From NCBI GenBank assembly GCA_019802505.1, contig JAFMOC010000446.1, positions 58,501-122,500 on the forward strand: a DNA stretch of 64,000 nt, read 5' to 3'. The position numbers and the translations under genes are program-made. This document shows, in pieces, positions 22,801-35,400 of this stretch (its first letter is position 1; every line of letters starts with the position of its first letter). Under the pieces are notes generated by a model, which saw nothing but the letters and a program-made list of their open reading frames with translations, made no database searches and was not told the DNA's origin. Source of the stretch: Corydoras sp. C115. Its lineage: Eukaryota > Chordata > Actinopteri > Siluriformes > Callichthyidae.

Positions 22801-25800
22801 TTGTCGTTGTTACCTCTTCCTGTCCTGTTGTCTCCTCGTGTTTAATTGTAGTTTTTAGAGGTTGTGTGGTGGTTACTTCTCTTGGACTTGGTGTAGTCTT
22901 GGTGCTTGGTGTAGCAATTGAGGTTGTCGTTGTTGTCTCTGTTGGACGAGTGGTCTCTTTGACAGGAGCTGTAGTTGTTGTCTCCTCAAATGCGGTGGTT
23001 GGTAATTCTGGGGTAGTTGTTGTTTCTGGTGCACCGGTTGTTGTGCCTGTTGTTACCTCTGGGGGCAGTGTGGTCCCCTTAACAGGAGTAGATGGAGGCA
23101 GAGTGGTGGTCTCCAAGGAAATGGTTGTTTGTCCTGGTCCTGGTTTGCTGGTCATTGTTGTTACCTCAGGTTGTTGTGTGGTCTCCTCGGCAACGGTACT
23201 TTCAGTAGGTGTAGTAGTACTAACATGTGGGGGCAGTGTAGTTGTGATTGGATGTGATGAGGTTGTCGTGGTTGTTGCCTCTTCCTGTGCTGTGGTCTCC
23301 TGTTTACTTGTAGTTTTTAGAGGTTGTGTGGTGGTTACTTCTCTTGGACTTGGTGTAGTCTTTGGAGCAGTTGAGGTTGTCATTGTTGTTGTCTCTTTGA
23401 CAGGACCTGTAGTTGTCTCCTCAAAAGAGGTTGTTGGCAATTCTTGTGTAACTGTAGTTGTTTTTGGCGCAATGGTTGTTGTGCCTGTTGTTACCTCTGG
23501 GGGCAGTGTGGTGGTCTCCAAAGAAATGGTTGTTTGCCTTGGTCCTGGTTTGCTGGTCATTGTTGTTACCTCAGGTTGTTGTGTGGTCTCCTCAGCAACG
23601 GTACTTTCAGTAGGTGTAGTAGTACTAACATGTGGGGGCAGTGTAGTTGCGACTGGATGAGTTGAGGTTGTCGTTGTTGCCTCTTCCTGTGCTGTGGTCT
23701 CCTTGTGTTTAATTGTAGTTTTTAGAGGTTGTGTGGTGGTTACTTCTCTAGGAATTGGTGTAGTCTTTGGTGCAGTTGAGGTTGTCGTTGTTGTCTCTGT
23801 TGGACGAGTGGTCTCTTTGACAGGACCTGTAGTTGTCTCCTCAAAAGAGGTTGTTGGCAATTCTTGTGTAACTGTAGTTGTTTTTGGCGCAATGGTTGTT
23901 GTGCCTGTTGTTACCTCTGGGGGCAGTGTGGTGGTCTCCAAAGAAATGGTTGTTTGCCTTGGTCCTGGTTTGCTGGTCATTGTTGTTACCTCAGGTTGTT
24001 GTGTGGTCTCCTCAGCAACGGTACTTTCAGTAGGTGTAGTAGTACTAACATGTGGGGGCAGTGTAGTTGCGACTGGATGAGTTGAGGTTGTCATTGTTGC
24101 CTCTTCCTGTGCTGTGGTCTCCTTGTGTTTAATTGTAGTTTTTAGAGGTTGTGTGGTGGTTACTTCTCTAGGACTTGGTGTAGTCTTTGTGGCAGTTGAG
24201 GTTGTCGTTGTTGTTGTTGTCTCTGGTTGTACTGTGGTCTCTTCTGCAGTGGTACTTTCCGTGGGTCTTGTCGTACTTCCATGTGGGGGGAGGGTCTCCA
24301 CTGTGGACCCTACATGTTTCATCGAGGTCATCCTTGATCCTTGGTTGCTCGTTGTCATCGGCAGTGCGGTCGTTGTCCTCACACTCGCAGTTGTCCCGAC
24401 TGTTTGTTCGATTGTTGAACCTGCAATAAAATGTAAATACCATCCGTTGGTGTCCCAATGTTGACCAATCGCTCGCAACTTTCAAACTTATAAACACAAA
24501 CCTGGCGTGGAGAAGACGAACACAGTCGTCGGCACCGGCGTGGCGGTAGTCTCCTCCGGCGTGGTGGTCATCGGGGCCACCGTGCTCTCGCACGGCGTCA
24601 CCGTCCTCGCGATGGTTCCGTTCTCGGAACACACGGCCTTAATGCAGTCTCCGAATCCGTCCGTCGTGAAGTAGATGACCTCGCCGTACTTATACGCCAT
24701 ATCGTTGTATTTGCAGGTGCAAGCTGCCGGTTAGAACGCGGCCCGGTGTTAGATCACAGAGGGTCATGTGACGTTACAAGGGACGTCCACGGACAGCAGA
24801 AGACTTACCTGAGGTGTTCACGTTGCAGCTTACGCCCGTCGCCGTGCAGGTGCTTTACGGAAGAGAGAGAACCAATTAATTACGTAGCGTAAAAGTTCCT
24901 TACTGTTTACAGAACATCCTGATATTACGTTGCGATGAGGTGGTCAGCGCCCGGCTGACCACTCATCATTTATAACTTAATTATAATATATACATAATGG
25001 ATACAGTATAGGGCGGCACGTGGGTTAGTGGTTTGGTATGTTCTCCTCTCAGCGCTGGGGATTCTCGGTTCGAACCCCAATCTGGGTTGAGTTTGCATGT
25101 TCTCCCAATGTCCGTGTGGGTTTCCTCCGGGTTCTCCGGTTTCCTCCCACAGCCCAAAAACATAGATTCAAGGTCAATTGAAGGTCAAGGCTTCAAATTG
25201 CCCCATATAGAGTGTGTTTGTGTCCAGATATAGATTGCCCCCCCTTTCCTGGGTGTATCTGCCCAGCGCCTGAAACGTTCTCCCCTGGATGGGCATGGGG
25301 AACCCCCCCTCCCTGCGACCCTAATAGAGGATAAAGCGGAAGATAATGGATGGATGGATTTTGGTGGCTGGTAGTTTAGCATGTTCTCCTCTCAGTGCCG
25401 AGGATTCCCGGTTCGAACCCCAATCTGGGTGGAGTTTCCACGTTCACCCCGGGTCCACATGATTTTCCTCCGGGTTCTCCGGTTTCCTCCCACAGTCCAA
25501 AAACATGCATTCAAAGTCAATTGAATGCTTCAAATTGCCCCCCCCCCCCTGTCCTGGGTGTATCTGCCCAGCCCCCATGGGGAACTCCCCCTCCCCGCGA
25601 CCCTAATAGAGGATAAAGCTGAAGATAATGGATGGATGGATTTTGGGGGCTAGTAGTTCAGCATGTTCTCCTCTCAACGTTGGTGATTCCCGGTTCGAAC
25701 CCCAATCTGGGTGGAGTTTGCATGTTCTCGCTGTGTCCGCGTGGGTTTCCTCCGGGTTCTCCGCTTTCCTCCCACAGTCCTAAAACATGCATTCAAAGTC

Positions 25801-26404
25801 AATTGAATGCTTCAAATTGCCCCATATAGAGTGAGTGAGTGAGTGTGTGACCAGTGATAGAATGCCCCCCTGTCCTGGGTGTATCTGCCCAGCACCCGAA
25901 GCATTGTGGAACCCCCCCCCCACGACCCTAATAGAGGATAAAGCTGAAGATAATGGATGGATGGATTTTGGGGGCTAGTAGTTTAGCATGTTCTCCTCTT
26001 AGCGTTGGCGATTCCCGGTTCGAATCCCAATCTGGGTGGAGTTTGCATGTTCTCCCTGTGTCCATGTAGGTTTTCTCCGGTTTCTCCGGGTTTCCTCCCA
26101 CAGTCCAAAAACAAGGATTCAAGGTGAATTGAATTCTCCAAATTGCCCCATATAGCGTGTGTGAGTGAGTGAGTGTGTGTCCAGTGATAGATTGCCTCGA
26201 TAGATCCTCGTAGAGGATGAAGCAGAAGATAATGGATGGATCTTACATGTTCACTTATAACCCAGACAGCTAAATGAATCCGGTTGACGTCTCGGATTTT
26301 GGGTGGACATTGGCAAGACTGCAGGACTGTCCACATGTTGACCAAATTAGGGTCAGGACTCGGCGGAAAATGTCTAAGTGTCTCACATAGAACTCATATA
26401 CTGA

Positions 26405-26462
<58 letters not shown>

Positions 26463-29400
26463 CCAATGGGTACATACCATGTCTGACAGTTGGCGTCCGT
26501 TGGGACGTTCTGGCCGGGCGAATATCGGACCATGTTGGCGTAGCAGCCGCAGTCTTCCTGCGCCACACACTTCATGTTGTCTTCGTCGAAGAAGGGCAGA
26601 TCGGCTGGGCACTGGGGGTAACAGCCTGAAAACGTGGGAATGGTATGAATTTGGTTGTCCACCCACAGATTGGACGATGTGAGATCGGAGACGGCGGCGT
26701 GGTACCTTCCAGGGGCGGGGTCGGCATGGTGCAGTTTCCTGACGGGTTCCTGCAGGTCTGCATGCAGGTGTTGCCACAGGGCTTGTAGTGCCATTCGCAC
26801 CCACCGGGGGGGTTGTAGAAGTCACAGAACAGTGCTGCAGAACAAGAACAGTGAGAACCCCAAATAAATGAACTGGGGCGGCACGGTGGCTTAGTGGTTT
26901 GGCATGTTCTCCTCTCAGCATTGGGGATCCAGGTTCGAATCCCAATATGGGTGGAGTTTGCATGTCCTCCCCGTGTCCAACTGGCTTTCCTCCGGGTTCT
27001 CCGGTTTCCTCCCACAGTCCAAAAACATGGATCAAGGTCAATTGAGTTCTCCAAATTGCCCCATATAGAGTGTGTTTGTGTCCAGTAATAGATTGGTGTC
27101 CTGTTCTCCCCTGGATGGGCATGGGGAACCCCCCCCCCCTCCCTGCGACCCAGTCCAAAAACATGAATCAAGGTCAATTGAATTCTTGAATTGCCCCATA
27201 TAGAGTGTGTCTGTGTGAGTGAGTGTGTGTGCCCAGTGATAGATTGCCCCCTGTCCTGGGTGTATCTGCCCAGCGCCCGAGACGTGCTCCCCTGGATGGG
27301 CATGGGGACCCCCCCCCCCCGCGACCCAGTCCAAAAACATGGATCAAGGTCAATTGAATTCTCCAAATTGCCCCATATAGCGTATGTCTGTGAGTGAGTG
27401 AGTGTGTGCCCAGTGATAGATTGCCCTCCTGGGTGTATCTTCCCAGAGCCCGAGACGTTCTCCCCTGGATGGGCATGGGGAACTCCCCCCCCCGCGACCC
27501 TGGTGGGGAGGGGGGGCACCGCAAATGCACTAATATCCAATGACTGGGAATCATTGATTTACACTCACTCATACTAATATAGGGGCAATATCGATCAGCC
27601 ACTTCACCTTGAATCTATGTTTTTGGACTGTGGGAGGAAACCGGAGAACCCACACGGACACGGGGAGAACATGGACACCCTTGAGATCGGGATTGCGACC
27701 GGGAATCCCAACATTTAACATCCTTACTATTTAGGAGCCTGCGGAGGTTTATGTACTCTCTACTTTACTTCGACCATCTTTAACAAGCCACCAACAGCGC
27801 CCCCCGCAGCTTGAGTTAGGGCGCGTCATGGTGTATTTGCATCCATAAAAAACATGGATTTAAGGTGAAGCGAATTTTCTAAATTGCCCCATATATAGTG
27901 TGTGAGTGAGTGAGTGAGTACTCAGTGATAGATTGGCGTCCTGTCCAAAATGTTCTCCCCTGGATGGGCATTGGGAACCCCCCCCCCCCTTCTGGTTCAA
28001 CCTGACCGCCCCCCATGCACAGGGAGGACATGCACTGGAGGACCGCAGGACACTAGAACATATTGTTTAATCGATGACGGGGACTCACGACAGATTTTGG
28101 GGCTTCTCCAGGACACGCAGACCCCCGCGGCGCTACAGGCCTCGGCGTAGGTCGCGACGGACGAGCAGAAACACTCGCAGTCGCCTCCGGAGTCACAAGC
28201 GCAGGCGTCGCTCACACAGGCGGAGTAATACGAAGAGGGTTCCACCTGAAAACAGATACAGAGATTAGTCCCGTTAGCCTTAATGTCCATTATCCAGGTC
28301 ACGGGGTGGGGGGGGGGGTTCCCCATGCCCATCCAGGGGAGAACGGTTCGGGCGAAGGGCAGATACACCCAGAACAGGACTTCATTCATTCGTTCATTAT
28401 CTCCCGCTTTATCCTCTATTAGGGTCGCGATGGGGTTCCCCATGCAGGGGAGAACATCTCGGGCGCTGGGCAGATAGACCCAGGACAGGGCGCCAATCCA
28501 TCGCTGGGCACACACTCACTCACACAGACACACTCTATATGGGGCAATTTGGAGAATTCAATTGACTTGATCCATGTTTTTGCACTGTGGGAGGAAACCG
28601 GAGAACCCGGAGGAAACCCACGCAGACACGGGGAGAACATGGAAACTCCACCCAGATGGGGATTCGAACCGGGAAACCCCTAGCGCTGAGAGGCGAACGT
28701 GCTAACCACTAAGCCACCGTGTCATGGGGCAATTTGGAGAATTCAATTCACCTTGAATCCATGTTTTTGGACCGTGGGAGGAAACCGGAGAACCCGGAGG
28801 AAACCCACGTGGACACGGGGAGGGCATGGAAACTCCACCCAGATTGGGATTCGAACAGCGCTGAGAGGAGAACATGCTAAACCACTAAGCCACCAAAATC
28901 CATCCCTTATCTTCCGCTTTATCCTCTATTAGGGTCACGGGGAGGAGGTGGAGGGGTTCCCCGTGCCCATCCAGGGGAGAACGTTTCAGGCGCTGGGCAG
29001 ATGCACCCAGGACAGGGGGGCAATCTATCACTGGACACACACTTACTCATACTCATATAGGGGCAATTTCGATCAGCCAATTCACCTTAAATCTATGTTT
29101 TTGGACTGGGGGAGGAAACCGGAGAACCCACACGGACACGGGGGAGAACATGCAAACTCCTCCAAGATTGGGATTCGAACCGGGAATCCCTAGTACTGAG
29201 GGGAGAACATGCTAAACCACTAAGCCACCGTGACGCCCCTGATCTAAACTCCATCCATTATCCTCCGCTTTATCCTCTATTAGGGTCGCGGGGGGGGGGG
29301 GGGGGGGGGGGGGGAGAACGTCTCAAGCACTGGGCAGATACACCCAGGACAGTGGGGCAATCTATCACTGGACACACTCACTCTATATGGGGCAATTTGG

Positions 29401-32400
29401 AGAACTCAATTGACTTGATCCATGTTTTTGGTCTGTGGGAGGAAACCGAGGACCCGGAGGAAACCCATGCAGGGACACGGGGAGAACATGGAGACTCCAC
29501 CCAGATTGAGATTCGAACTAGGAATCCCCAGCGCTGAGAGGAGAACATACTAAACCACTGTGCCGCCCCTGATCCCAAATCCATCCATTCATTATGGTCC
29601 GCTTTATCCTCTAGTGGGGTCGCGGGGGGGGGGGGGGGTTCCCCATGTCCATCCAGGGGAGAACGTCTCAAGCACTGGGCAGATACACCCAGGACAGGGG
29701 GGCAATCTATCACTGGATACACACAAACTCTATATGGGGCAATTTGGAGAACTCAATTGACTTGATCCATGTTTTTGGCCTGTGGGAGGAAACCGGAGAA
29801 CCCGGTGCAAACCCATGTGGACACAGGGAGAACATGGAAACTCCACCCAGATGGAGATTCGAACTAGGAATCCCTAGCGCAGAGAGGAGAACATGCTAAA
29901 CCACTAAACCACTGTGCCGCCCCTGATCCCAAATCCATCCATTCATTATGGTCCGCTTTATCCTCTAGTGGGGTCGCGGGGGGGGGGGGGGGGGGGGGGG
30001 TTCCCCATGTCCATCCAGGGGAGAACGTCTCAAGCACTGGGCAGATACAGCCAGGACAGTGGGGCAATCTATCACTGGACACACTCACTCTATATGGGGC
30101 AATTTGTAGAACTCAATTGACTTGATCCATGTCTTTGGACTGTGGGCGGAAACCGGAGAACCCGGTGCAAACCCATGTGGACACGGGGAGAACATGGAGA
30201 CTCCACCCAGATTGGGATTCGAACCGGGATTCCCCAGCGCTGAGAGGAGAACATGCCAAACCACTACAGATATTCATTGGGTTGGTTGGGTACCTTGGAA
30301 TGGCAGGCGGCGAAGGTGTCGCTGTTGATGATGCTGCACTGTTTCTGAGCCCAGGCCTCTCTGTACGGGTTACTGGCGCACGGGTTCTCCACGAGGGCGC
30401 TGTCGGGACAGGAGGGGGCAAGTTTCCAGCTGTTGGCGAAGTCCAGAGGGTTGATGACGACCTCTTGGCTCCTCGTGGTGAAGTCGTTGTTACCGTTGCC
30501 GTCGAAGTTGCCGCACAGTCCGCACACTTGCCCCTACGGAGGAATGCATCAATGAAGGTGCACGGAACCTCGTCCTCTAAAGGTCCTCACGGCGGTACTC
30601 ACCGAAAATTGGGGCGTCAGCAGGATGTAGATGGTGGTCTTCTTATCCCAGATCAGCATCACGCCGTTGTAGGTCTCCACCACCAGGTAGTTCCCCATGG
30701 CGCGCACCTGGTACGGGATTTCCCCTCCGCTGCCCCGTTGGACCAAATGGTGGGTGTCCTCCGAGAGGATCAGCTCGTTGTTCTGCAGACAAGTGACCAA
30801 GAAAGACACGTGTCCCATGGTTCTCCAGTCGCGAGAAGACCTTTGAAGGTATGGGAGCATCTGGAGGAACCTACCCCAATGAAGAGCTTGATGGATTTGG
30901 AGCAGGTGGTGCCGGTGGTTCCACAGGGAATGTTCTCCGTGATGATTCGGAAGGTTCCGTTACCGTTGCTGCCACTGCAGAAGTCCTAAAGACGAAAGAA
31001 CGGACACCTGATCACTGAGCCCCGGTCCTCACAAGGTTTCCATTGGGAGGGAGGGTTCCCAATGCCCATCCAGGGGAGAATGCTTCGGGCGCTGGGAAGA
31101 TACACCCAGGACAGGGTGCCAATCACTCACTTACACAGACACGCTCTATATGGGGCAATTTGGCGAATTCAATTCACCTTGAATCCATGTTTTTGGACTG
31201 TGGGTGGAAACCGGAGAACCCGGAGGAAACCCAGACGGACACGGGGAGCACATGCAAACTCCACCCAGATTGGGATTCGAACTGGCTTAGTAGTTTGGCA
31301 TGTTCTCCTCTCAGTGCTAGGGATTCAGGTTCGTATCCCAATCTGGGTGGAGTTTGCATGTTCTCCCCGTGTCCGCGTGGGTTTCCTCCGGGTTCTCCGG
31401 TTTGGTCCCACAGTCCAAAAGCATGGATCAACGTCCATTGAATTCTCCAAATTGCTCCATATAAAGTGTGTCTGTGTGAGTGAGTGTGTGCCCAGTGATA
31501 GATTGCCCCCCTGTCCTGGGTGTATCTGCCCAGCGCCCGAAACGTTCTCCCCTGGATGGACATGGGGAACCCCCCCCCCCCCCTTCCCGCGACCCTAATA
31601 GAGGATAAAGCGGAAGATAATGAATGAATGAATGAAAGAGTGTGTGTGTGTGTCCAGTGATAGATTGCCCCCCTGTCCTGGGTGTATCTGCCCAGCGCCC
31701 GAAACGTTCTCCCCTGGATGGGCATGAGGAACCCCCCCCCTCCCCCCGCAACCCTAGTAGAGGATAAAGCTGAAGATGATGGATGGATGTATTTTGAGCT
31801 GTCCTCAGTTTCCTCATGGTGGTAAATGATGGTAATACCAAACCCCACCACATGGGGCAGACCATTGCAAGAGTTTATAAATCTTTAGCCCTGCAGCAAT
31901 GAGACTGTCTCTTGGTCTCGCTCTTTAAAGGTTTAGAACTCTGTAAAGCTGCTTTGTGACTTGAACTATCGAGTACCAAACTGTCTGAAACGAATTAAAA
32001 AGCTTCAAAGCGAGCGTTTTCACCGGGATAGGACTGTAATAACCTCCTGGATCTGTTACTCAGCCAGTGCACTACCCTCCCTGAACACTAGGGGCTGTAG
32101 AGAGTTGCTTAGATCTCATTCCAACCAGAAGACAGAGAAGAAGAGAGTCAGTAGAAGCAGCATGCTCAGTGTGCATGTTGTTGGTGTTCATCCATCCATC
32201 CATCATCTTCTGGTTTCATCCATCCATTATCTTCTGGTTTCATCCATCCATCCATTATCTTCTGGTTTCATCCATCCATTATCTTCTGGTTTCATCCATC
32301 CATCCATTATCTTCTGGTTTCATCCATCCATTATCTTCTGGTTTCATCCATCCATCCATTATCTTCTGGTTTCATCCATCCATCCATTATCTTCTGGTTT

Positions 32401-35400
32401 CATCCATCCATTATCTTCTGGTTTCATCCATCCATTATCTTCTGGTTTCATCCATCCATCCATTATCTTCTGGTTTCATCCATCCATTATCTTCTGGTTT
32501 CATCCATCCATCCATTATCTTCTGGTTTCATCCATCCATCCATTATCTTCTGGTTCCATCCATCCATTATCTTCTGGTTTCATCCATCCATTATCTTCTG
32601 GTTTCATCCATCCATCCATTATCTTCTGGTTTCATCCATCCATCCATTATCTTCTGGTTTCATCCATCCATTATCTTCTGGTTTCATCCATCCATTATCT
32701 TCTGGTTTCATCCATCCATTATCTTCTGGTTTCATCCATCCATTATCTTCTGGTTTCACCCATCCATTATCTTCTGGTTTCATCCATCCATTATCTTCTG
32801 GTTTCATCCATCCATCCATTATCTTCTGGTTTCATCCATCCATTATCTTCTGGTTTCATCCATCCATTATCTTCTGGTTTCATCCATCCATTATCTTCTG
32901 GTTTCATCCATCCATCCATTATCTTCTGGTTTCATCCAACCATCCATTATCTTCTGGTTTCATCCATCTGTTATCTTCTGGTTTCATCCATCCATTATCT
33001 TCTGGTTTCATCCAACCATCCATTATCTTCTGGTTTCATCCATCCATTATCTTCTGGTTTCATCCATCCATTATCTTCTGGTTTCATCCATCCATTATCT
33101 TCTGGTTTCATCCAACCATCCATTATCTTCTGGTTTCATCCATCCATTATCTTCTGGTTTCATCCATCCATTATCTTCTGGTTTCATCCATCCATTATCT
33201 TCTGGTTTCATCCATCCATCCATTATCTTCTGGTTTCATCCATCCATCCATTATCTTCTGGTTTCATCCATCCATTATCTTCTAGTTTATCCTCTATTAG
33301 GGTCACGGGTGGTGGTGGTGGTGGTGGGGTTCCCCATGCCCATCCAGGGGAGAACATCTCGGGTGCTGGGCAGATACACCCAGGATAGGGGGACAATCTA
33401 TCACTGGACACACACTCACTCACACACACACACTCTATATGGGGCAATTTGGAGAACTCAATTGCCTTGATCCATGTTTTTGGACTGTGGGAGGAAACTG
33501 GAGAACCCGGAGGAAACCCACGTAGACATGGGCAGGACATGGGATCTCCACCCAGATTGGGATTCAAACTGGGAATCCTTAGTGCTGAGAGTAGAACATG
33601 CCAATCACTTAGCCACGTGCCACCTTTGTTTGGTGTTCCTGAATGTTCTGTACTCTGATGTTCTGCTGGTAGAACCTCATCACATCCCGCCTATGACATA
33701 TTACGTGAATTGGAACTACGACTGATCACTGGAAGAACATCTGTGGATCGGTGGGGATGCATCGGAAGGCCGAGCAGGAATTCAGGTGAGCTCGTCCAAT
33801 GTTTATATTTCCCATCAGACATTGAGGGAACCGATAAGAGACACTGGGGGGGGGGGTAAGGTTCCGCCAGCAGTGACGATGTTTGGATTGTATAGAGAAC
33901 TAAGGAGGGTGTGGTGTTAAGCATGTTCTCCTTTCAGTGCTGGGGATCCGGGTTTGAATCACAATCCTGGTGGAGTTTCCATGTTCTCCCCGTGTCCGCG
34001 TGGGTTTCCTCCGGGTTCTCCGGTTTCCTCCCACAGTCCAAAGAACATGGATCAAGGTCAATTGAGTTCTCCAAATTGCCCCATATAGAGTGTGTCTGTG
34101 TGAGTGAGTGTGTGTCCAGTGATAGATTGCCCCCCTTGTCCTGGGGGTATCTGCCCTGCGCCCGAAACGTTCTCCCCTGTAGGGGCATGGAGAACCCCCC
34201 CCCCCCACTACTCTGGTAGGATAAAGCGGAAGATGGATGGATGGATGTATTTTAAGCTGTTAGTTTCGTGGCATGGTGCTTAGCATGTTCTCCTTTCAGT
34301 GCTTGGGATCTGGGTTCGAATCCCAATCTGGGTGGAGTTTGCATGTTCTCCCCGTGTCCGCGTGGGTTTCCTCCGGGTTCTCCGGTTTCCTCCCACAGTC
34401 CAAAAAACATGGGTTCAAGGTGAATTGGCTGCTCTAAATTGCGTCAATCTAAATTGCCCCTATGTAACGTGTGTCTGTGTGAGTGACCGTGTGCCCAGCG
34501 TTGGCTTGGCGCCCTCTATTGGCTGAATCTGGCATACAAACATTTATTTAGCTGGTAATTTAATATTTGTTTTTTCACTTGGGTGGAACGGTGGTTAGTG
34601 GTTTAGCATGTTCTCCTCTCAGCACTAGGGAGTCCAGGTACGTATTCCAATCTGGGTGGAGTTCCCATGTTCTCCCCGTGTCCGTGTGGGTTTCCTCCGG
34701 GTTCTCCGGTATCCTCCCACAGTCCAAAAACATGGTACATTGAATGCTCTAAATTGCCCCATAGAGAGTGTGTCTGTGTGAGTGTTTCCAGTGATAGATT
34801 GCCCCTACTGTCCTGGGTGTATCTGCCCAGTGCCCGAAACGTTCTCCCCTGGATGGGCATGGGGAACCCCCCCTCCACCCCGGGGACCCTTGTAGATGAT
34901 AAAGTGGAAGATGATGGCTGGATCTTCTTCCGAGGTGGCACGCTGGCTTAGTGGTTTAGCATGTTCTCCTCTCAGTGCTGGTGATTCTCGGTTCGAATCT
35001 CAATCTTGGTGCCATTTCCATGCTCTCCCCGTGTCCGCATGGGTTTCCTCCGGGTTCCTCCGGTTTCCTCCCATAGTCCAAAGACATAAGTTCAAGGTGA
35101 ATTGGATTCTCCAAATTGCCCCATATAGAGTGTGTTTGTGTCCAATGATACAGTAGATTGGTGTCCTGTCCTGGGTGTATCGAAACGTTCTCCCCTGGAT
35201 GGTCATGGGGAAACCCCCCCCCCCCCCCCGGGTGGTCTCTCACCATAAACACAAGAAAGCTAAGGTTCCGTGAGAATCTAGAACTTCAGGAACTCTGGAT
35301 TATATGACGAAATCGGAAGCTACCTGAGCCAAGGTGTATTCGCAGTTTCCGTTGAACACGTAGTGTTTCTCGTCGAAGGTGGTGTAGTGTCCGTCTCCGT

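Noticed and set aside
17016..24464. Long Val/Ser/Gly-rich + strand ORFs with membrane-like composition
   Set aside because: They are antisense to the Thr/Pro-rich mucin exon. ACA/ACC/ACT codons read backwards give Val, Gly, Cys and Ser. The - strand exon has correct splice phases and flanking domains.
31961..33470. Two overlapping + strand ORFs of more than 430 codons (HPLSSGFIHPSIIFWF repeats)
   Set aside because: They are translations of the SINE-tail minisatellite in different frames. Unit lengths of 20-28 bp keep frames open by chance; no domain is present.
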